Below, piece by piece: positions 48,350-57,415 of a stretch of DNA of 64,000 bases. Made by a program: the position numbers and the translations under genes. The notes under the pieces were generated by a model. The model did no database searches. It was not told where the DNA came from and saw nothing but the letters and a program-made list of their open reading frames with translations. Where the stretch lies: contig CP063848.1 of NCBI GenBank assembly GCA_015277795.1, positions 5,084,001 through 5,148,000 on the forward strand. Direction: 5' to 3'. Each line of letters opens with the position of its first letter. Within the stretch, counting starts at the first letter, position 1. The DNA is from Massilia sp. UMI-21. GTDB taxonomy: Bacteria > Pseudomonadota > Gammaproteobacteria > Burkholderiales > Burkholderiaceae_D.

Positions 48350-49159
48350 TCAGCCTTTCAGACCGAGGACGTCGTGCATGTCGAACAGGCCGTTCGGCTT
48401 GCCGGACAAGAAGCGCGCGGCGCGCAGGGCGCCGTGGGCGTAGGTGACGCGGCTGCTCGACTTGTGGCTGATCTCGATGCGCTCGCCGGTGCCGAGGAAC
48501 ATCACGGTGTGGTCGCCCACCACGTCGCCGCCGCGCACGGTGGCAAAGCCGATGGTGGACGGGTCACGCTCGCCGGTCACGCCTTCGCGGCCGTAGACGG
48601 CGCAGTCGTTCAGGTCGCGGCCCAGCGCATTGGCGACGACTTCGCCCATCTTGAGGGCGGTGCCGCTCGGCGCATCGACCTTGTGGCGGTGGTGCGCCTC
48701 GACGATTTCGATGTCGTAGCCTTCGCTGAAACTCCTGGCCGCCATTTCCAGCAGCTTGAGGGTGACATTGACGCCCACGCTCATGTTGGGGGCGAACACG
48801 ATGCCGATCCTGTCGCCGGCGGCGCGGATCGCGGCCTTCCCGGGCTCGTCGAAACCGGTGGTGCCGATCACCATCCGCACATTGTTGGCCGCGCAGTATT
48901 CCAGATGCTGCAGCGTGCCTTCCGGACGGGTGAAGTCGATCAGCACGTCGGCGTCCTTCAGCCCGGCCGCGAGGTCCGACTGGATGCGCACACCGGTCGT
49001 CTGGCCGGAGAAAGCGCCGGCGTCCATGCCGATCGAGGGCGATCCGGCCAGGCCCAGCGCGCCGACCAGCTCGGCGTCGGGTGCGGCCTGGATCGCCTCG
49101 ACCAGCATGCGACCCATGCGGCCGTCGGCGCCGGCGACGGCGATTCTCAATGCACTCAT
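48350..49159 (-). CDS. dapB: 4-hydroxy-tetrahydrodipicolinate reductase
   Basis: A 269-residue enzyme of lysine and diaminopimelate synthesis. The N-terminal nucleotide-binding motif is [15 protein letters not shown] (residues 7-21). The catalytic signature [20 protein letters not shown] (near 155-174) holds the His and Lys of the active site. Length is usual. It overlaps the bamE stop by four bases, which suggests translational coupling, a recurrent order in betaproteobacteria (fur / bamE-dapB). Confidence 0.96.
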   Translation of the reverse strand: MSALRIAVAGADGRMGRMLVEAIQAAPDAELVGALGLAGSPSIGMDAGAFSGQTTGVRIQSDLAAGLKDADVLIDFTRPEGTLQHLEYCAANNVRMVIGTTGFDEPGKAAIRAAGDRIGIVFAPNMSVGVNVTLKLLEMAARSFSEGYDIEIVEAHHRHKVDAPSGTALKMGEVVANALGRDLNDCAVYGREGVTGERDPSTIGFATVRGGDVVGDHTVMFLGTGERIEISHKSSSRVTYAHGALRAARFLSGKPNGLFDMHDVLGLKG

Positions 49160-49767
49160 GGCTGGATGACCGGGGCGCCGCCGACCTTGGCCGGTTCGAC
49201 CGGACGCGTTGCCTGCTTGGCCTTGTTGCTCACCTTGGCCGGGCCGGCGATGCGGTCGATGTACTCGCGCTCGGTCGGCAGGTTGCCGCCTTCGAAGCGC
49301 TCGACCTTGTCGTCCTTGAAGAACACGGTGACGCGGCTGGTGGTCAGCTCGCCGTTGCCGCGCGCAAGGTAGAAGGGAAAGTCCCAGCGGTCTTCGTGGA
49401 ACACGTCGGTGAGCAGCGGGGAACCGAGGATGAAGCGGACCTGGTCGCGCGACTGGCCGACCTTCAGCTGGTTGAGCATCTCCTGGGAGACGAAGTTACC
49501 CTGCTGGATGTCCGGACGGTAGGGCGAGAAGATCCAGAAGAACTTCTGCAGCCTGGAGGCCTGGACGGTCTGGGCGCCGGCGTTGGCGGCGGCGGCCGAT
49601 TTCTGTGCGTCGGCGACGATTGCCGCCGGGTCCGTGTCCACCGGCGGCGCGGGACGCGTCTGGTTGCGCCAGGCGGCGCAGCCGGACAGCATCAGCGTGC
49701 ACGCGAGGCCGGCCGCGAGGGCTGCCCGGCTGGAGAATCGGTGGAGAACGGCTTGTTTGACGCGCAT
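49156..49767 (-). CDS. bamE: Outer membrane protein assembly factor BamE
   Basis: A 203-residue lipoprotein of the BAM complex. Lipobox LMLSGC ends a signal peptide starting [11 protein letters not shown], which sets the start at 49767; an upstream in-frame ATG at 49821 has no such role. The core SmpA/OmlA fold is [20 protein letters not shown], then [25 protein letters not shown]-terminal extension of about 40 residues rich in Lys, Ala and Pro ([19 protein letters not shown]) is longer than the E. coli protein. It diverges from fur across about 90 bases, the usual arrangement. Confidence 0.93.
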   Translation of the reverse strand: MRVKQAVLHRFSSRAALAAGLACTLMLSGCAAWRNQTRPAPPVDTDPAAIVADAQKSAAAANAGAQTVQASRLQKFFWIFSPYRPDIQQGNFVSQEMLNQLKVGQSRDQVRFILGSPLLTDVFHEDRWDFPFYLARGNGELTTSRVTVFFKDDKVERFEGGNLPTEREYIDRIAGPAKVSNKAKQATRPVEPAKVGGAPVIQP

Positions 49768-49774
49768 AGGTAAC

Positions 49775-49789
49775 CTCAAAACGTTTGAG
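49775..49789. repeat. Palindrome in the bamE-fur spacer
   Basis: CTCAAA-ACG-TTTGAG is a perfect 6+6 inverted repeat just before the bamE start, in the bidirectional promoter region. It could be an operator. It does not match the Fur box. Confidence 0.45.
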
Positions 49790-49859
49790 CGGGAGCTCCA
49801 AAACGCTATATCATAAAGCACTATGCCAAACTACGAGCAACAAACGTGAGCGAAACGAG

Positions 49860-50288
49860 ATGAGTAACAACCCCACCGACCTGAAGGCCAGCGGCCTGAA
49901 GGCTACCCTGCCGCGCCTGAAGATCCTGGAAATCTTCCAGAACAGCTCCGTTCGGCACCTGACGGCGGAAGATGTCTACAAAATCCTGCTTGCCGACAAC
50001 ATGGACGTGGGCCTGGCCACCGTCTACCGCGTGCTGACCCAGTTCGAACAGGCCGGCCTGCTGAACCGCAACCATTTCGAGACCGGCAAGGCCATCTACG
50101 AACTCAACGCCGGTTCGCACCACGACCACCTCGTCTGTCTCGACTGCGGCCACGTGGAAGAGTTCTACGACGAAGAGATCGAGTCGCGCCAGCACAAGAT
50201 CGCGGTGGAGCGCGGCTTCAAGATTGCCGAGCATTCGCTGGCAATCTATGGCAATTGCGTGAAGGTGGGATGCCCGCGCAAGGGGTAA
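49860..50288 (+). CDS. fur: Ferric uptake regulator Fur
   Basis: A 142-residue iron-responsive repressor. The winged helix is in the first 80 residues ([33 protein letters not shown]). Metal ligands are HHDH (87-90), C93 and C96 in [12 protein letters not shown], and C133/C138 near the C-terminus. A start at 49860 ([12 protein letters not shown]) matches Fur N-termini; the frame extends upstream to 49785 without support. It diverges from bamE and is followed by a hairpin shared with convergent hrcA. Confidence 0.96.
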   Translation: MSNNPTDLKASGLKATLPRLKILEIFQNSSVRHLTAEDVYKILLADNMDVGLATVYRVLTQFEQAGLLNRNHFETGKAIYELNAGSHHDHLVCLDCGHVEEFYDEEIESRQHKIAVERGFKIAEHSLAIYGNCVKVGCPRKG

Positions 50289-50314
50289 ATCCAGGCTGGA
50301 ACGGGGCGCACAAG

Positions 50315-50335
50315 ATGGGGGGCATTGCCCCCCAT
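50315..50335. terminator. Hairpin between convergent fur and hrcA
   Basis: ATGGGGGGC and GCCCCCCAT form a perfect 9-bp stem with loop ATT, between the two stop codons. There is no T-tract on either side, so it may protect transcript ends or act as a weak bidirectional terminator. Confidence 0.6.
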
Positions 50336-50341
50336 TGCCAT

Positions 50342-51358
50342 TCAGGACTGGCTCAAGGCATTCGACAGCAGCTTGGCCGTGATGTCCACGATCGGGATCA
50401 CCCGCTCGTAGGCCATGCGGGTCGGCCCGATCACGCCCAGGGTGCCGACGATGCGGCCATTGACCTCGTAGGGCGCCGTCACCACGCTCATTTCGTCCAT
50501 CGGCACCAGCTTCGACTCGCCGCCGATGAAGATCTGCACCCCGCCCGCCTTGCTCGACACGTCGAGCAGCTGCATCAGGCCGGTCTTCTGCTCGAACATC
50601 TCGAACATCTGGCGTAGCGAGCTCATGTTGGACGACAGGTCCGACACCGACAGCAGGTTGCGCTCGCCCGAGATCACCATGTCGTCACCCTCGGCCATCG
50701 CCTCCCTGCCCGCCTCCACCGCCACCTGCATCAGCTTGCCCATGTCGTCGCGCAGCTGGGCAAGCTCACCGCCCAGGCGCTTGCGCACCTCGTCGAAGGT
50801 GAGGCCGGCGTAGTTCTGGTTCAGGTAGTTGGCCGACTGGGTCAGCTGGCCCGGCGTGTAGTCGACGTCGGTGAGCAGCAGGCGGTTCTGCACGTCGCCG
50901 CGCGGATCGACGATGACGAGCAGGATGCGCTTCTCGGACAGGCGCAGGAATTCGATCTGCTGGAACACCGACTCGCGCCGCGGACTTTGCACCACGCCGG
51001 CGAACTGCGACAGCGAGGACAGCATCTGGGCCGCGTTGGCGATGATCTTCTGGGGCTGCTGGCTGGGCAGGTGCATGCGCTGGGCCCCGACCGCCTGCTC
51101 GTCGATGTGGCGCACGGTGAGCAGGGTGTCGACGAACAGCCGGTAGCCGCGCGGGGTGGGGATGCGGCCGGCCGACGTGTGCGGGCTGGACACGTAGCCC
51201 ATCTCTTCGAGGTCGGCCATGATGTTGCGGATCGTGGCCGGCGACAGGTCGAGGCCGGAAATCTTCGACAGTGCGCGCGAGCCGACAGGCTGCCCGTCGG
51301 CGATGTAACGCTCGACGAGGGCTTTCAGCAGGGTCTGGGCGCGAGGTTCGAGTTGCAT
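50342..51358 (-). CDS. hrcA: Heat-inducible transcription repressor HrcA
   Basis: A 338-residue repressor of chaperone genes through CIRCE elements. The N-terminal winged helix contains [20 protein letters not shown] and [19 protein letters not shown]. The C-terminal part has the GAF-like domain and [20 protein letters not shown]. Length is normal. No CIRCE sequence is visible just upstream, so autoregulation is not supported here. It runs convergently with fur. Confidence 0.96.
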   Translation of the reverse strand: MQLEPRAQTLLKALVERYIADGQPVGSRALSKISGLDLSPATIRNIMADLEEMGYVSSPHTSAGRIPTPRGYRLFVDTLLTVRHIDEQAVGAQRMHLPSQQPQKIIANAAQMLSSLSQFAGVVQSPRRESVFQQIEFLRLSEKRILLVIVDPRGDVQNRLLLTDVDYTPGQLTQSANYLNQNYAGLTFDEVRKRLGGELAQLRDDMGKLMQVAVEAGREAMAEGDDMVISGERNLLSVSDLSSNMSSLRQMFEMFEQKTGLMQLLDVSSKAGGVQIFIGGESKLVPMDEMSVVTAPYEVNGRIVGTLGVIGPTRMAYERVIPIVDITAKLLSNALSQS

Positions 51359-51441
51359 GGGTTGACAGTGCGGAGTGGCGAAAGTTCGCTCTATGTATTA
51401 TGCACCCTCATTATGCATGCTGATGCGTACACGGCGCCAGT

Positions 51442-52152
51442 TCAGGCGTGTTCGCGCTTGAGCCAGTCGATCAGGCCGTCCAGGCTGCCCACTTCGGCGT
51501 CGGGGCGCACCCGCTCCGGTATGTCGTTGCGCTTGCCGATCCGGTTCATCCAGACCGCGCGCATGCCGGCGCGCTGGGCGCCCGCAACGTCGAGCAGCAG
51601 GTCGTCGCCGACATAGACCGCTTCCTGCGGGGCGACGCCCAGCAGGCGGCAGGCTTCCAGGAAGATGCGCGGGTCGGGCTTGGCGACGCCGAAGCCGGGC
51701 GCGGCCACCGAGACCTCGAAGTGGCGCGCCAGGCCGATCGTCTGCAGGTCGGCATTGCCGTTGGTGACCGAAGCGATGCGCACCCTGCCCTTCAGGCGCA
51801 GCAGGCCGGGCAATACGTCGTCGTAGGGAATCACGGCGTTGCGGGCGGCAAAGAACTCGGTCATCGCCAGCTCCACCTTGCCGGCGTCCTCGCCGGCCTG
51901 CTCGAAGGCGGCGATCAGGCCGGCCCGGCGCAGGGCGCCCAGGTCGAGCTGGAATTCGGGCCGGCGCGCCAGCAGTTCGAGCCGGGCATGGCGCAGCGTG
52001 TCGATGCTGAACTGCTGCGCCACCCGCGGCGCGTGCTCGCGCAGCCAGGCGAACAGGATCTGCTCGGCCTCCAGGATCACGGGGGCGATCGGCCACAAGG
52101 TGTCGTCGAGGTCGAACAATACGGCTTTGGGCCAGGCGCGGCGATGGATCAT
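51442..52152 (-). CDS. HAD-superfamily phosphatase
   Basis: A 236-residue HAD hydrolase. The nucleophile motif is AVLFDLDDTLWP (two Asp near residues 13 and 15), motif II is ASVTNGNADLQ, motif III is KPDPRIF and motif IV VYVGDDLLLDVAG. A helical cap lies between motifs I and II. The start at 52152 (MIHRRAWPKAV) places the nucleophile at the usual distance; an upstream in-frame ATG at 52242 adds unconserved residues. The layout resembles YjjG/phosphoglycolate-type phosphatases, but the substrate is unknown. Confidence 0.87.
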   Translation of the reverse strand: MIHRRAWPKAVLFDLDDTLWPIAPVILEAEQILFAWLREHAPRVAQQFSIDTLRHARLELLARRPEFQLDLGALRRAGLIAAFEQAGEDAGKVELAMTEFFAARNAVIPYDDVLPGLLRLKGRVRIASVTNGNADLQTIGLARHFEVSVAAPGFGVAKPDPRIFLEACRLLGVAPQEAVYVGDDLLLDVAGAQRAGMRAVWMNRIGKRNDIPERVRPDAEVGSLDGLIDWLKREHA

Positions 52153-52340
52153 GGTCTGGGTCGATGGAAGATGGCGCTTGGGCCAAGCATAGCGAGCACG
52201 CCAGTAGAAAGCAATCCGGCACGCCTGTCCGGCGCGCGACACTTACACCGTGATACAAAGGCAAACCGTCCAGCTGCTTGGCAAATGGACTAAAATGTTG
52301 GGCGATATATGTTGGGCGAGGCTCGCCCCAGCGCGTGTCC

Positions 52341-52373
52341 ACTTGTCACTCACTTGTCACTCACTTGTCAATG
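52341..52373 (+). promoter_or_regulatory. Three 11-bp direct repeats upstream of the lipoprotein pair
   Basis: ACTTGTCACTC occurs at 52341 and 52352, and ACTTGTCAATG at 52363. The 11-bp period is close to one DNA turn, so the same face of the helix is presented three times. It lies 45-77 bases upstream of the first lipoprotein start. TTGTCA also resembles a -35 hexamer. A regulator binding array is a fair reading. Confidence 0.6.
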
Positions 52374-52417
52374 ACACACGCTTTGCACGTTCACCAGTCA
52401 GATTTTTTGGAGAAATT

Positions 52418-53011
52418 ATGAAGAGTTCGACCCTGCGTACCGGTGCTGCTGCGCTGGCATGCGCGCTGGCACTGAGCGCGTGCGGCGGCAGCGATGGCGA
52501 CCTGTTCGTCGGCGGCAGCTTTAGCGGCGTGACCAAGCCGGGCCTGGTCTTGACCAACAACGGCGGCGACGACCTGGTCATCAATCCGACCAGCACCGGC
52601 ACCGGTGAGTTCTATTTTTCCACGCTGTTGGAAACCGATTCGAGCTACAACGTCAAGGTCAAGAGCCTGCCGAGCAACGCGCTCGAGTGCAAGGAATACG
52701 ACAATACCGGCAAGTTGGCGTTCAGCATCCGCTCGGTGCAGATCATCTGCACCCTCAAGCAGCATGAGCTGAAGGGAACGGTCAGCGGCCTGACCGGCAG
52801 CAACCTGGTGCTGGTCAACGGCGCCGACCGCGTGCCGGTCGCCGCCGGCGCCACCGCCTTCTCCATGGCCAAGATCAACGAAGACGCGCCCTATGGCGTC
52901 TCCATCCTGACCCAGCCGGACAACCAGACCTGCACGGTGGCCAACGGCAGCGGCGTGATGGGCGCGACCGACGTCACCAACGTGGCGGTCACCTGCGGTC
53001 CGCGTACTTAA
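52418..53011 (+). CDS. Putative lipoprotein, first of a tandem pair
   Basis: A 197-residue protein with a lipoprotein signal, LALSACGGS, predicted to be exported and lipid-modified. The mature part has two similar units: GVTKPGLVLTNNGGDDLVIN, ending in a Cys (ALECKEY... IICTL), and KGTVSGLTGSNLVLVNGADRV, ending with NQTCTVANGSGVMG and VAVTC. Such VxGLxGxxLVLxNNG beta-repeats are common in secreted and surface proteins of environmental betaproteobacteria. TTTTGGAGAAATT precedes the ATG. No function is recognised. Confidence 0.78.
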   Translation: MKSSTLRTGAAALACALALSACGGSDGDLFVGGSFSGVTKPGLVLTNNGGDDLVINPTSTGTGEFYFSTLLETDSSYNVKVKSLPSNALECKEYDNTGKLAFSIRSVQIICTLKQHELKGTVSGLTGSNLVLVNGADRVPVAAGATAFSMAKINEDAPYGVSILTQPDNQTCTVANGSGVMGATDVTNVAVTCGPRT

Positions 53012-53030
53012 TCAACCTGGAGCACACTTG

Positions 53031-53678
53031 ATGAAGTTTTCCCTGATCCGTCCGGCAAGCATGCTGGCAATGGCACTGGGCCTCGCCTCCTGCGGCGGCG
53101 GCGGCGACGATAACTACACGGTCACCGGCACTGTCGAAGGCCTGATCTATCCGAGCCTGGTGCTGACCAATAACGGCACCGACATTACGGTCGCCCCGCC
53201 GGCCAAGGCGGGCGAGCCGGTCACCTTCAGCTTCCCGGACAAGCTCGAGTACGGCGACACCTACAGCGTCGCCGTCAAGGCCAACCCGCCGCACCAGACC
53301 TGCGGCGTCCATCCGAGCTATCAGTTGAGCGCCGCCGACACCGCCGGCCGCCTGGCCGCGATCAATGCGCGTTTCGTGTGCGCCATCAACCAGTACTCCA
53401 TCGGTGGCAAGATCACCGGCCTGACCAAGGACAATACCGGCCTGGTACTGGCCAACGGCAGCACCACCGGCACCACCGCGGTCGTGCCGTCCACGACCGA
53501 CACCACCGGCGCGGCCTTCGACTACGCGATGATCCTCCCGGTGGCCTACGGCGAGACCTACGGTGTGACCATCGTGTCCCAGCCGACCGGCCGCACCTGC
53601 ACGGTGGCCAACCCGACCGGCACCATGGGCGATGCCCAGGTTACCAATATCGACATTACCTGCGTACCGAACAGCTGA
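53031..53678 (+). CDS. Putative lipoprotein, second of a tandem pair
   Basis: A 215-residue lipoprotein with lipobox LGLASCGGG. It is a paralogue of the protein encoded 19 bases upstream: the units GTVEGLIYPSLVLTNNGTDI and GKITGLTKDNTGLVLANGS, each ending in a cysteine, recur, and the ends RTCTVANPTGTMG and NIDITC match closely. Tandem duplication and cotranscription are likely. GGAG lies upstream of the ATG at 53031; an in-frame TTG at 53028 adds one residue. The transcript would end at the terminator at 53794, which an IS has invaded. Confidence 0.78.
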   Translation: MKFSLIRPASMLAMALGLASCGGGGDDNYTVTGTVEGLIYPSLVLTNNGTDITVAPPAKAGEPVTFSFPDKLEYGDTYSVAVKANPPHQTCGVHPSYQLSAADTAGRLAAINARFVCAINQYSIGGKITGLTKDNTGLVLANGSTTGTTAVVPSTTDTTGAAFDYAMILPVAYGETYGVTIVSQPTGRTCTVANPTGTMGDAQVTNIDITCVPNS

Positions 53679-53793
53679 GAGATATTCGATAAATTGATGT
53701 CGCGTATGCGAAAGGGAAATTGGACTTATATGCTGTAACGCAGCATACTCGCTCCTGTCTCCTCCAACTCTCCTCAGAAAAGAATTGGATTTA
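53679..53793. other. Gap between the lipoprotein and its terminator
   Basis: No gene is seen. A small hairpin ATGCTG-TAACG-CAGCAT lies at 53730-53746. Confidence 0.4.
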
Positions 53794-53821
53794 AGCCCGC
53801 CTCAACAGCGGGCTTTTTTTT
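53794..53821 (+). terminator. Rho-independent terminator of the lipoprotein pair
   Basis: AGCCCGC (53794-53800) and GCGGGCT (53808-53814) form a 7-bp stem with loop CTCAACA, followed by eight T residues (53814-53821). The IS begins at the next base, and the eight T residues are duplicated on its far side. Confidence 0.92.
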
Positions 53822-55154
53822 GGTTCATCGCGCTTTGCCGGGGAACGCATCCTTGATTTTCAGGAAGAAATAAGATGCATCCCGAAATCCGTAGGCCATG
53901 CGCTTGATGACCTTGATGCGGTTGTTGACGCCTTCCAGGATCGATGAGCTCATCGGATAGATGGCCGAAGCCAGGATGCCGCGCCGGTATTTGGCCAAAC
54001 GTTTGGCGAATTGGATTACCGGAGCGATTTGGCTTTGAAGGGCGAGTTTGAGCCAGGTTTTCCATCGACGAGCACCTTCCCGGACCGATGGGGCATACCA
54101 GATTTCCTTCAACTCGGTCTTGAGCAGGTAGACCGTCGCCAAAGGCTGGTTGGCAGCCAGCAGCTCCTCCAGTTTGACGGCCTGTTCGGCTTTCAGGTTG
54201 TCGCGGTTGCGCAGTAACAGCCAGCGGCTACGCTTGATGACCTTGCGGGCCTTTGATTCGGCACGCAAGGCATTGGCTTGGTCGACGCGAACCCGGTCTA
54301 CCACTTCGCGGCCGAAGCGGGCCACCACGTGAAACAGGTCGTAGACGACTTCCGCGTTCGGGCATTGCTGGCGAACTTCGAGGTCCATCGCCGTGTTCAT
54401 GTCCATGGCTACGGCTTCGATTCGCTGACAGCCTTGCTCTCCCAGCAGCTCGAAGAATGGTCGGATCGCTTCCCGGCTATTACCCTCTCCAACCCACAGC
54501 ACCCGCATTCGCTCGGCATCCAAGGCCACAGTGGCATAGCGGTGGCCTTTGTGCAGCGCGAATTCGTCCATGACCAAGCGCTGAACGCCTTCTGCCGAGA
54601 AGTCACCATGCAGGTGTTTCAGCCGCCGATGATCGATGTCCTTGATGGTGTGCCAGTGCAGGCCGGTCAGTCGGGCCACATGGGCTATCGGGAGCAGCTG
54701 CGCCAACGCCTCGACCCAAAGGCGCACGCGGTGCGTAATGCGAGCTCCCCGGTCAAGCCAAACAATGTGCTCGGCCACCCGTGCATTGCAGTGATGACAG
54801 TCCAGCCGCCGAACCGGCACATCGAGCCAGACGCGCTTGTCCAGAACGTCACGATCGCGCACCTTACGCCTTCGGCGTTCATGCACCAGGGCACAAGGCT
54901 GGAGGCACGCTCCGCACACGGCATCACTTGCCGGGCAGGTGTCGAGAACGATTAACAGCGACCCGTCTTCTTGTTCCTGGACGGTGTCGACAATATGGCC
55001 TTCCCAAAATGAGACAGACGACATAGCATTGAGCATGGCGGTGGTTTGACAGACTGATTTGTTTGGCGACTATCAATCTACCAACATCAGACCTCCGCCA
55101 CCACCTCCCGCTCAGCCAGTCAATACCGTCTTCCCCCATTTCCCGCGAAGAACC
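53822..55154. mobile_element. ISL3-family insertion sequence with 8-bp target duplication
   Basis: A 1333-bp element. The terminal inverted repeats begin GGTTCATCGCG at 53822 and, inverted, GGTTCTTCGCG at 55154. It is flanked by TTTTTTTT at 53814-53821 and 55155-55162, an 8-bp duplication as expected for ISL3. It carries one transposase gene on the minus strand. The long T target means the exact ends could be ambiguous by a base only if T belonged to the IS, which the GG ends argue against. Confidence 0.88.
53825..55036 (-). CDS. ISL3-family transposase
   Basis: A 403-residue transposase. The N-terminal zinc-finger region has CPASDAVCGACLQPC and CHHC. The DDE catalytic core has VMDEFALHKG, AVAMDMNTAM and, at the C-terminus, ILEGVNNRIKVIKRMAYGFRD, a pattern characteristic of ISL3 (with LFHVVARF between). 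The frame is intact and stops only three bases inside the left end of the element, so the copy may be active. The start could be at 55036 or four codons further in. Confidence 0.93.
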   Translation of the reverse strand: MLNAMSSVSFWEGHIVDTVQEQEDGSLLIVLDTCPASDAVCGACLQPCALVHERRRRKVRDRDVLDKRVWLDVPVRRLDCHHCNARVAEHIVWLDRGARITHRVRLWVEALAQLLPIAHVARLTGLHWHTIKDIDHRRLKHLHGDFSAEGVQRLVMDEFALHKGHRYATVALDAERMRVLWVGEGNSREAIRPFFELLGEQGCQRIEAVAMDMNTAMDLEVRQQCPNAEVVYDLFHVVARFGREVVDRVRVDQANALRAESKARKVIKRSRWLLLRNRDNLKAEQAVKLEELLAANQPLATVYLLKTELKEIWYAPSVREGARRWKTWLKLALQSQIAPVIQFAKRLAKYRRGILASAIYPMSSSILEGVNNRIKVIKRMAYGFRDASYFFLKIKDAFPGKAR

Positions 55155-55182
55155 TTTTTTTTCGCCCGCTGCGCGCGGACGA

Positions 55183-55356
55183 TCAGGCCGGACGCCTGGC
55201 GCTGACCTTAACCACGGCCACTTGCGACGCGCCCACCGATACCTGGGCATTGTAGGCCTCGGCCGCGCGGCTGGTGGCCGCCTGCGCATAGCTGCTGACG
55301 CCGGCGAGAACCAGGGCGGCGATGAAGATGGCTTCCATGTGCTTGAGGGTGTTCAT
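55183..55356 (-). CDS. Small secreted protein of unknown function
   Basis: A 57-residue protein with a signal peptide (HMEAIFIAALVLAGVSSYAQA) and a short mature part ending VAVVKVSARRPA. AAGGAG eight bases before the ATG at 55356 sets the start. The gene lies right beside the IS target duplication. Before insertion the terminator at 53794 would have separated it from the convergent lipoproteins. No family was recognised. Confidence 0.6.
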   Translation of the reverse strand: MNTLKHMEAIFIAALVLAGVSSYAQAATSRAAEAYNAQVSVGASQVAVVKVSARRPA

Positions 55357-55563
55357 TGTCGTGCTCCTTCGGGTGATTGTGGGGCCGCTTGACTGCTGTG
55401 CGGCTGTCGATGGGAGCACTTTACGGAATCACGCCCGGGGCCTCCAGCGGCTTGCGATGGAATGCGAAAATCGGCGGATGAAGGGACGAAATGCGGGATA
55501 CGCCGTCATTGTGCGGCGCAATGCAGAGCTGGTTTTCGAGCGCGCGGCATGGCGCCGCCCACC
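55357..55563. other. Gap between the small secreted gene and rsmA
   Basis: About 207 bases with no supported gene. They hold the promoter of the small secreted protein and, at the far end, a decayed half copy of the dispersed repeat. Confidence 0.45.
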
Positions 55564-55566
55564 CTA
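55540..55566. repeat. Decayed half copy of the dispersed repeat beside rsmA
   Basis: GAGCGCGCGGCATGGC then GCCGCCCACCCTAG resembles the right half GAACGCGCGGACGGC...CCGTCCACCCTAC of the full elements, with several changes. As at holA, the CTA in CCCTAG coincides with the TAG stop of the neighbouring leftward gene. Confidence 0.5.
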
Positions 55567-56343
55567 GGCGGCAGGCAGCAGGTTCGCCAGCGCCACGTAC
55601 TGTTCCAGGCCCACCGCTTCCGGGCGCACGCCCGGATCGATCCCGGCCTCGGCCAGCTGGGCCTCGGTGAACATGCCGGCCACGCAGTTGCGGATCACCT
55701 TGCGGCGCTGCGAGAAGGCCTTGGCGACCACCTTTTCCAGCGTGGCGCCATCCACTTCCAGTTTCTGGCGCTTGGGGATCATGCGCACGATCGCCGAATC
55801 CACCTGCGGCGGCGGATCGAAGGCGGTCGGCGGGACGATGAACATCAGGTCCATGTCGTAGCGCCACTGCAGCATCACCGACAGGCGGCTGTAGGCCTTG
55901 GTGCCCGGCTCTGCCACCATGCGCTCGACCACTTCCTTCTGCAGCATGAAGTGCTGGTCCTCGACCAGCGGGGCGAACTCGGCCAGGTGGAACAGCAGCG
56001 GGCTCGAGATGTTGTACGGCAGGTTGCCGACCACGCGCAGTTTCTGCCCTTCCGGCACCGGAATCGCACCGAAGTCGAATTTCAGGGCGTCGCCCGAGTG
56101 CACGGTGAGTTTGTCGCGCGGGTAGGCCTTTTCCAGGCGCGCCACCAGGTCGCGGTCCAGCTCCACCACATGCATGTGGTCGAGCGACTTGAGCAGCAAC
56201 GCCGTCATGGCGGCCAGGCCGGGCCCGATCTCGACCATCGCCTGGCCGCGCTGCGGCCCGATGGTGTCGATGATGTTGTCCAGGACGAGTTTGTCGGTCA
56301 GGAAGTTCTGGCCGAAGCGCTTGCGTGCAACGTGTTTGCTCAT
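55564..56343 (-). CDS. rsmA: 16S rRNA (adenine(1518/1519)-N6)-dimethyltransferase RsmA/KsgA
   Basis: A 259-residue enzyme that dimethylates two adenosines in helix 45 of 16S rRNA, a late step in small-subunit maturation. The N-terminus ARKRFGQNFLTD is diagnostic, the SAM motif is MVEIGPGLAAMTALL (near 37-51), and the catalytic motif IV is VGNLPYNIS (near 100). Length is usual. It is the last gene of lptD-surA-pdxA-rsmA, an order shared with E. coli. Confidence 0.97.
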   Translation of the reverse strand: MSKHVARKRFGQNFLTDKLVLDNIIDTIGPQRGQAMVEIGPGLAAMTALLLKSLDHMHVVELDRDLVARLEKAYPRDKLTVHSGDALKFDFGAIPVPEGQKLRVVGNLPYNISSPLLFHLAEFAPLVEDQHFMLQKEVVERMVAEPGTKAYSRLSVMLQWRYDMDLMFIVPPTAFDPPPQVDSAIVRMIPKRQKLEVDGATLEKVVAKAFSQRRKVIRNCVAGMFTEAQLAEAGIDPGVRPEAVGLEQYVALANLLPAA

Positions 56344-56365
56344 GGTGTTCTAGTGATTGTTCGTT

Positions 56366-57415
56366 TCAGCGGCGGCGGACGGCCGCCATCTGCACGGCGG
56401 CGCGGATCGCTTCCACCATGCTGCCGCAGTCGGCCAGGCCCAGCCCTTGCGCGGCGAGGTCGAGCGCGGTGCCGTGGTCGACCGAGGTGCGCACGATCGG
56501 CAGGCCGAGCGTGATGTTGATGCCGCGTCCGAAGGTGGCGTACTTGAGCACCGGCAGGCCCTGGTCGTGGTACATCGCCAGCACGCAGTCGGCATCCTTC
56601 AGGTACTTCGGCTGGAACAGCGTATCGGCCGGGTACGGGCCGCGCGCATCGATGCCGCGCGCCCGCGCTGCCTCGAGCACCGGGGTGATGACCTCGATCT
56701 CCTCGCGCCCCAGGTAGCCGTTCTCGCCCGCGTGCGGGTTCAGGCCGGTGACCAGGATGCGCGGCGCGGCGATGCCGAACTTGCCCTTCAGGTCGCGGTC
56801 GACGATGTCGATGACCTGGGCCAGGTTCTCGGGCGTCAGCGCGCCTGGCACGTCCTTGAGCGGCAGATGGGTGGTGGCCAGCGCCACCCGCAGGTACGGC
56901 TGGTCGCCGGCAGGCTGCCCCGCCAGCATCATCACGACCTTGGGCGTGCTGGTCTTCTCGGCCAGGTATTCGGTATGGCCGGAAAACGCCACGCCGGCGT
57001 CGTTGATCGTGCTTTTCTGGAGCGGCGCCGTGACGATGCCGGCGAACCAGCCGCACTGCGCCCCTTCGATCGCCAGGTCCAGGGTGGCCAGCACGGCGCG
57101 GCCGTTTTCAGGGTCGAGGGTGCCGGGCACCACGTGCGCGGCGAGCGGCACGTCGATGACGGCCAGCCGCTCCTGGCCGAAGTGCGGCAGGCCGCCGTTG
57201 CGCAGCGCCTGGATGGACAAGGCCGACAGGCGGATGCCCGGGTCGATCAGGCTGGCGGTGAGCGCCAGGAAGGCGGCGTCGCCGACCAGCACGCAATTGG
57301 CCTCTTCGCGCAGCGCCCAGGCTGCGCGGATCGCGATCTCGGGACCGATGCCGGCCGGCTCGCCGACCGTGACCGCAAGGGCTGGCCTGCGTCCGTCCGG
57401 CATGGCCATGATCAC
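56366..57415 (-). CDS. pdxA: 4-hydroxythreonine-4-phosphate dehydrogenase
   Basis: A 349-residue NAD-dependent, metal-requiring enzyme of pyridoxal phosphate synthesis. Landmarks are [14 protein letters not shown] (near 15-28), [20 protein letters not shown] (metal site His; near 135-155), [11 protein letters not shown] and [20 protein letters not shown] (near 280-300). It overlaps the surA stop by four bases and precedes rsmA by 22 bases. The first residues are uncertain because three nearby ATGs are possible. Confidence 0.96.
   Translation of the reverse strand: MIMAMPDGRRPALAVTVGEPAGIGPEIAIRAAWALREEANCVLVGDAAFLALTASLIDPGIRLSALSIQALRNGGLPHFGQERLAVIDVPLAAHVVPGTLDPENGRAVLATLDLAIEGAQCGWFAGIVTAPLQKSTINDAGVAFSGHTEYLAEKTSTPKVVMMLAGQPAGDQPYLRVALATTHLPLKDVPGALTPENLAQVIDIVDRDLKGKFGIAAPRILVTGLNPHAGENGYLGREEIEVITPVLEAARARGIDARGPYPADTLFQPKYLKDADCVLAMYHDQGLPVLKYATFGRGINITLGLPIVRTSVDHGTALDLAAQGLGLADCGSMVEAIRAAVQMAAVRRR

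Noticed and set aside
49775..49789. Palindrome considered as a Fur box controlling fur/bamE
   Set aside because: CTCAAAACGTTTGAG does not resemble the GATAATGATAATCATTATC consensus.
51359..51441. CIRCE element upstream of hrcA
   Set aside because: No TTAGCACTC-N9-GAGTGCTAA-like inverted repeat is present in the spacer.
52341..52373. Short direct repeats considered as a CRISPR array
   Set aside because: The units are 11 bp, lack spacers and have no cas genes nearby.
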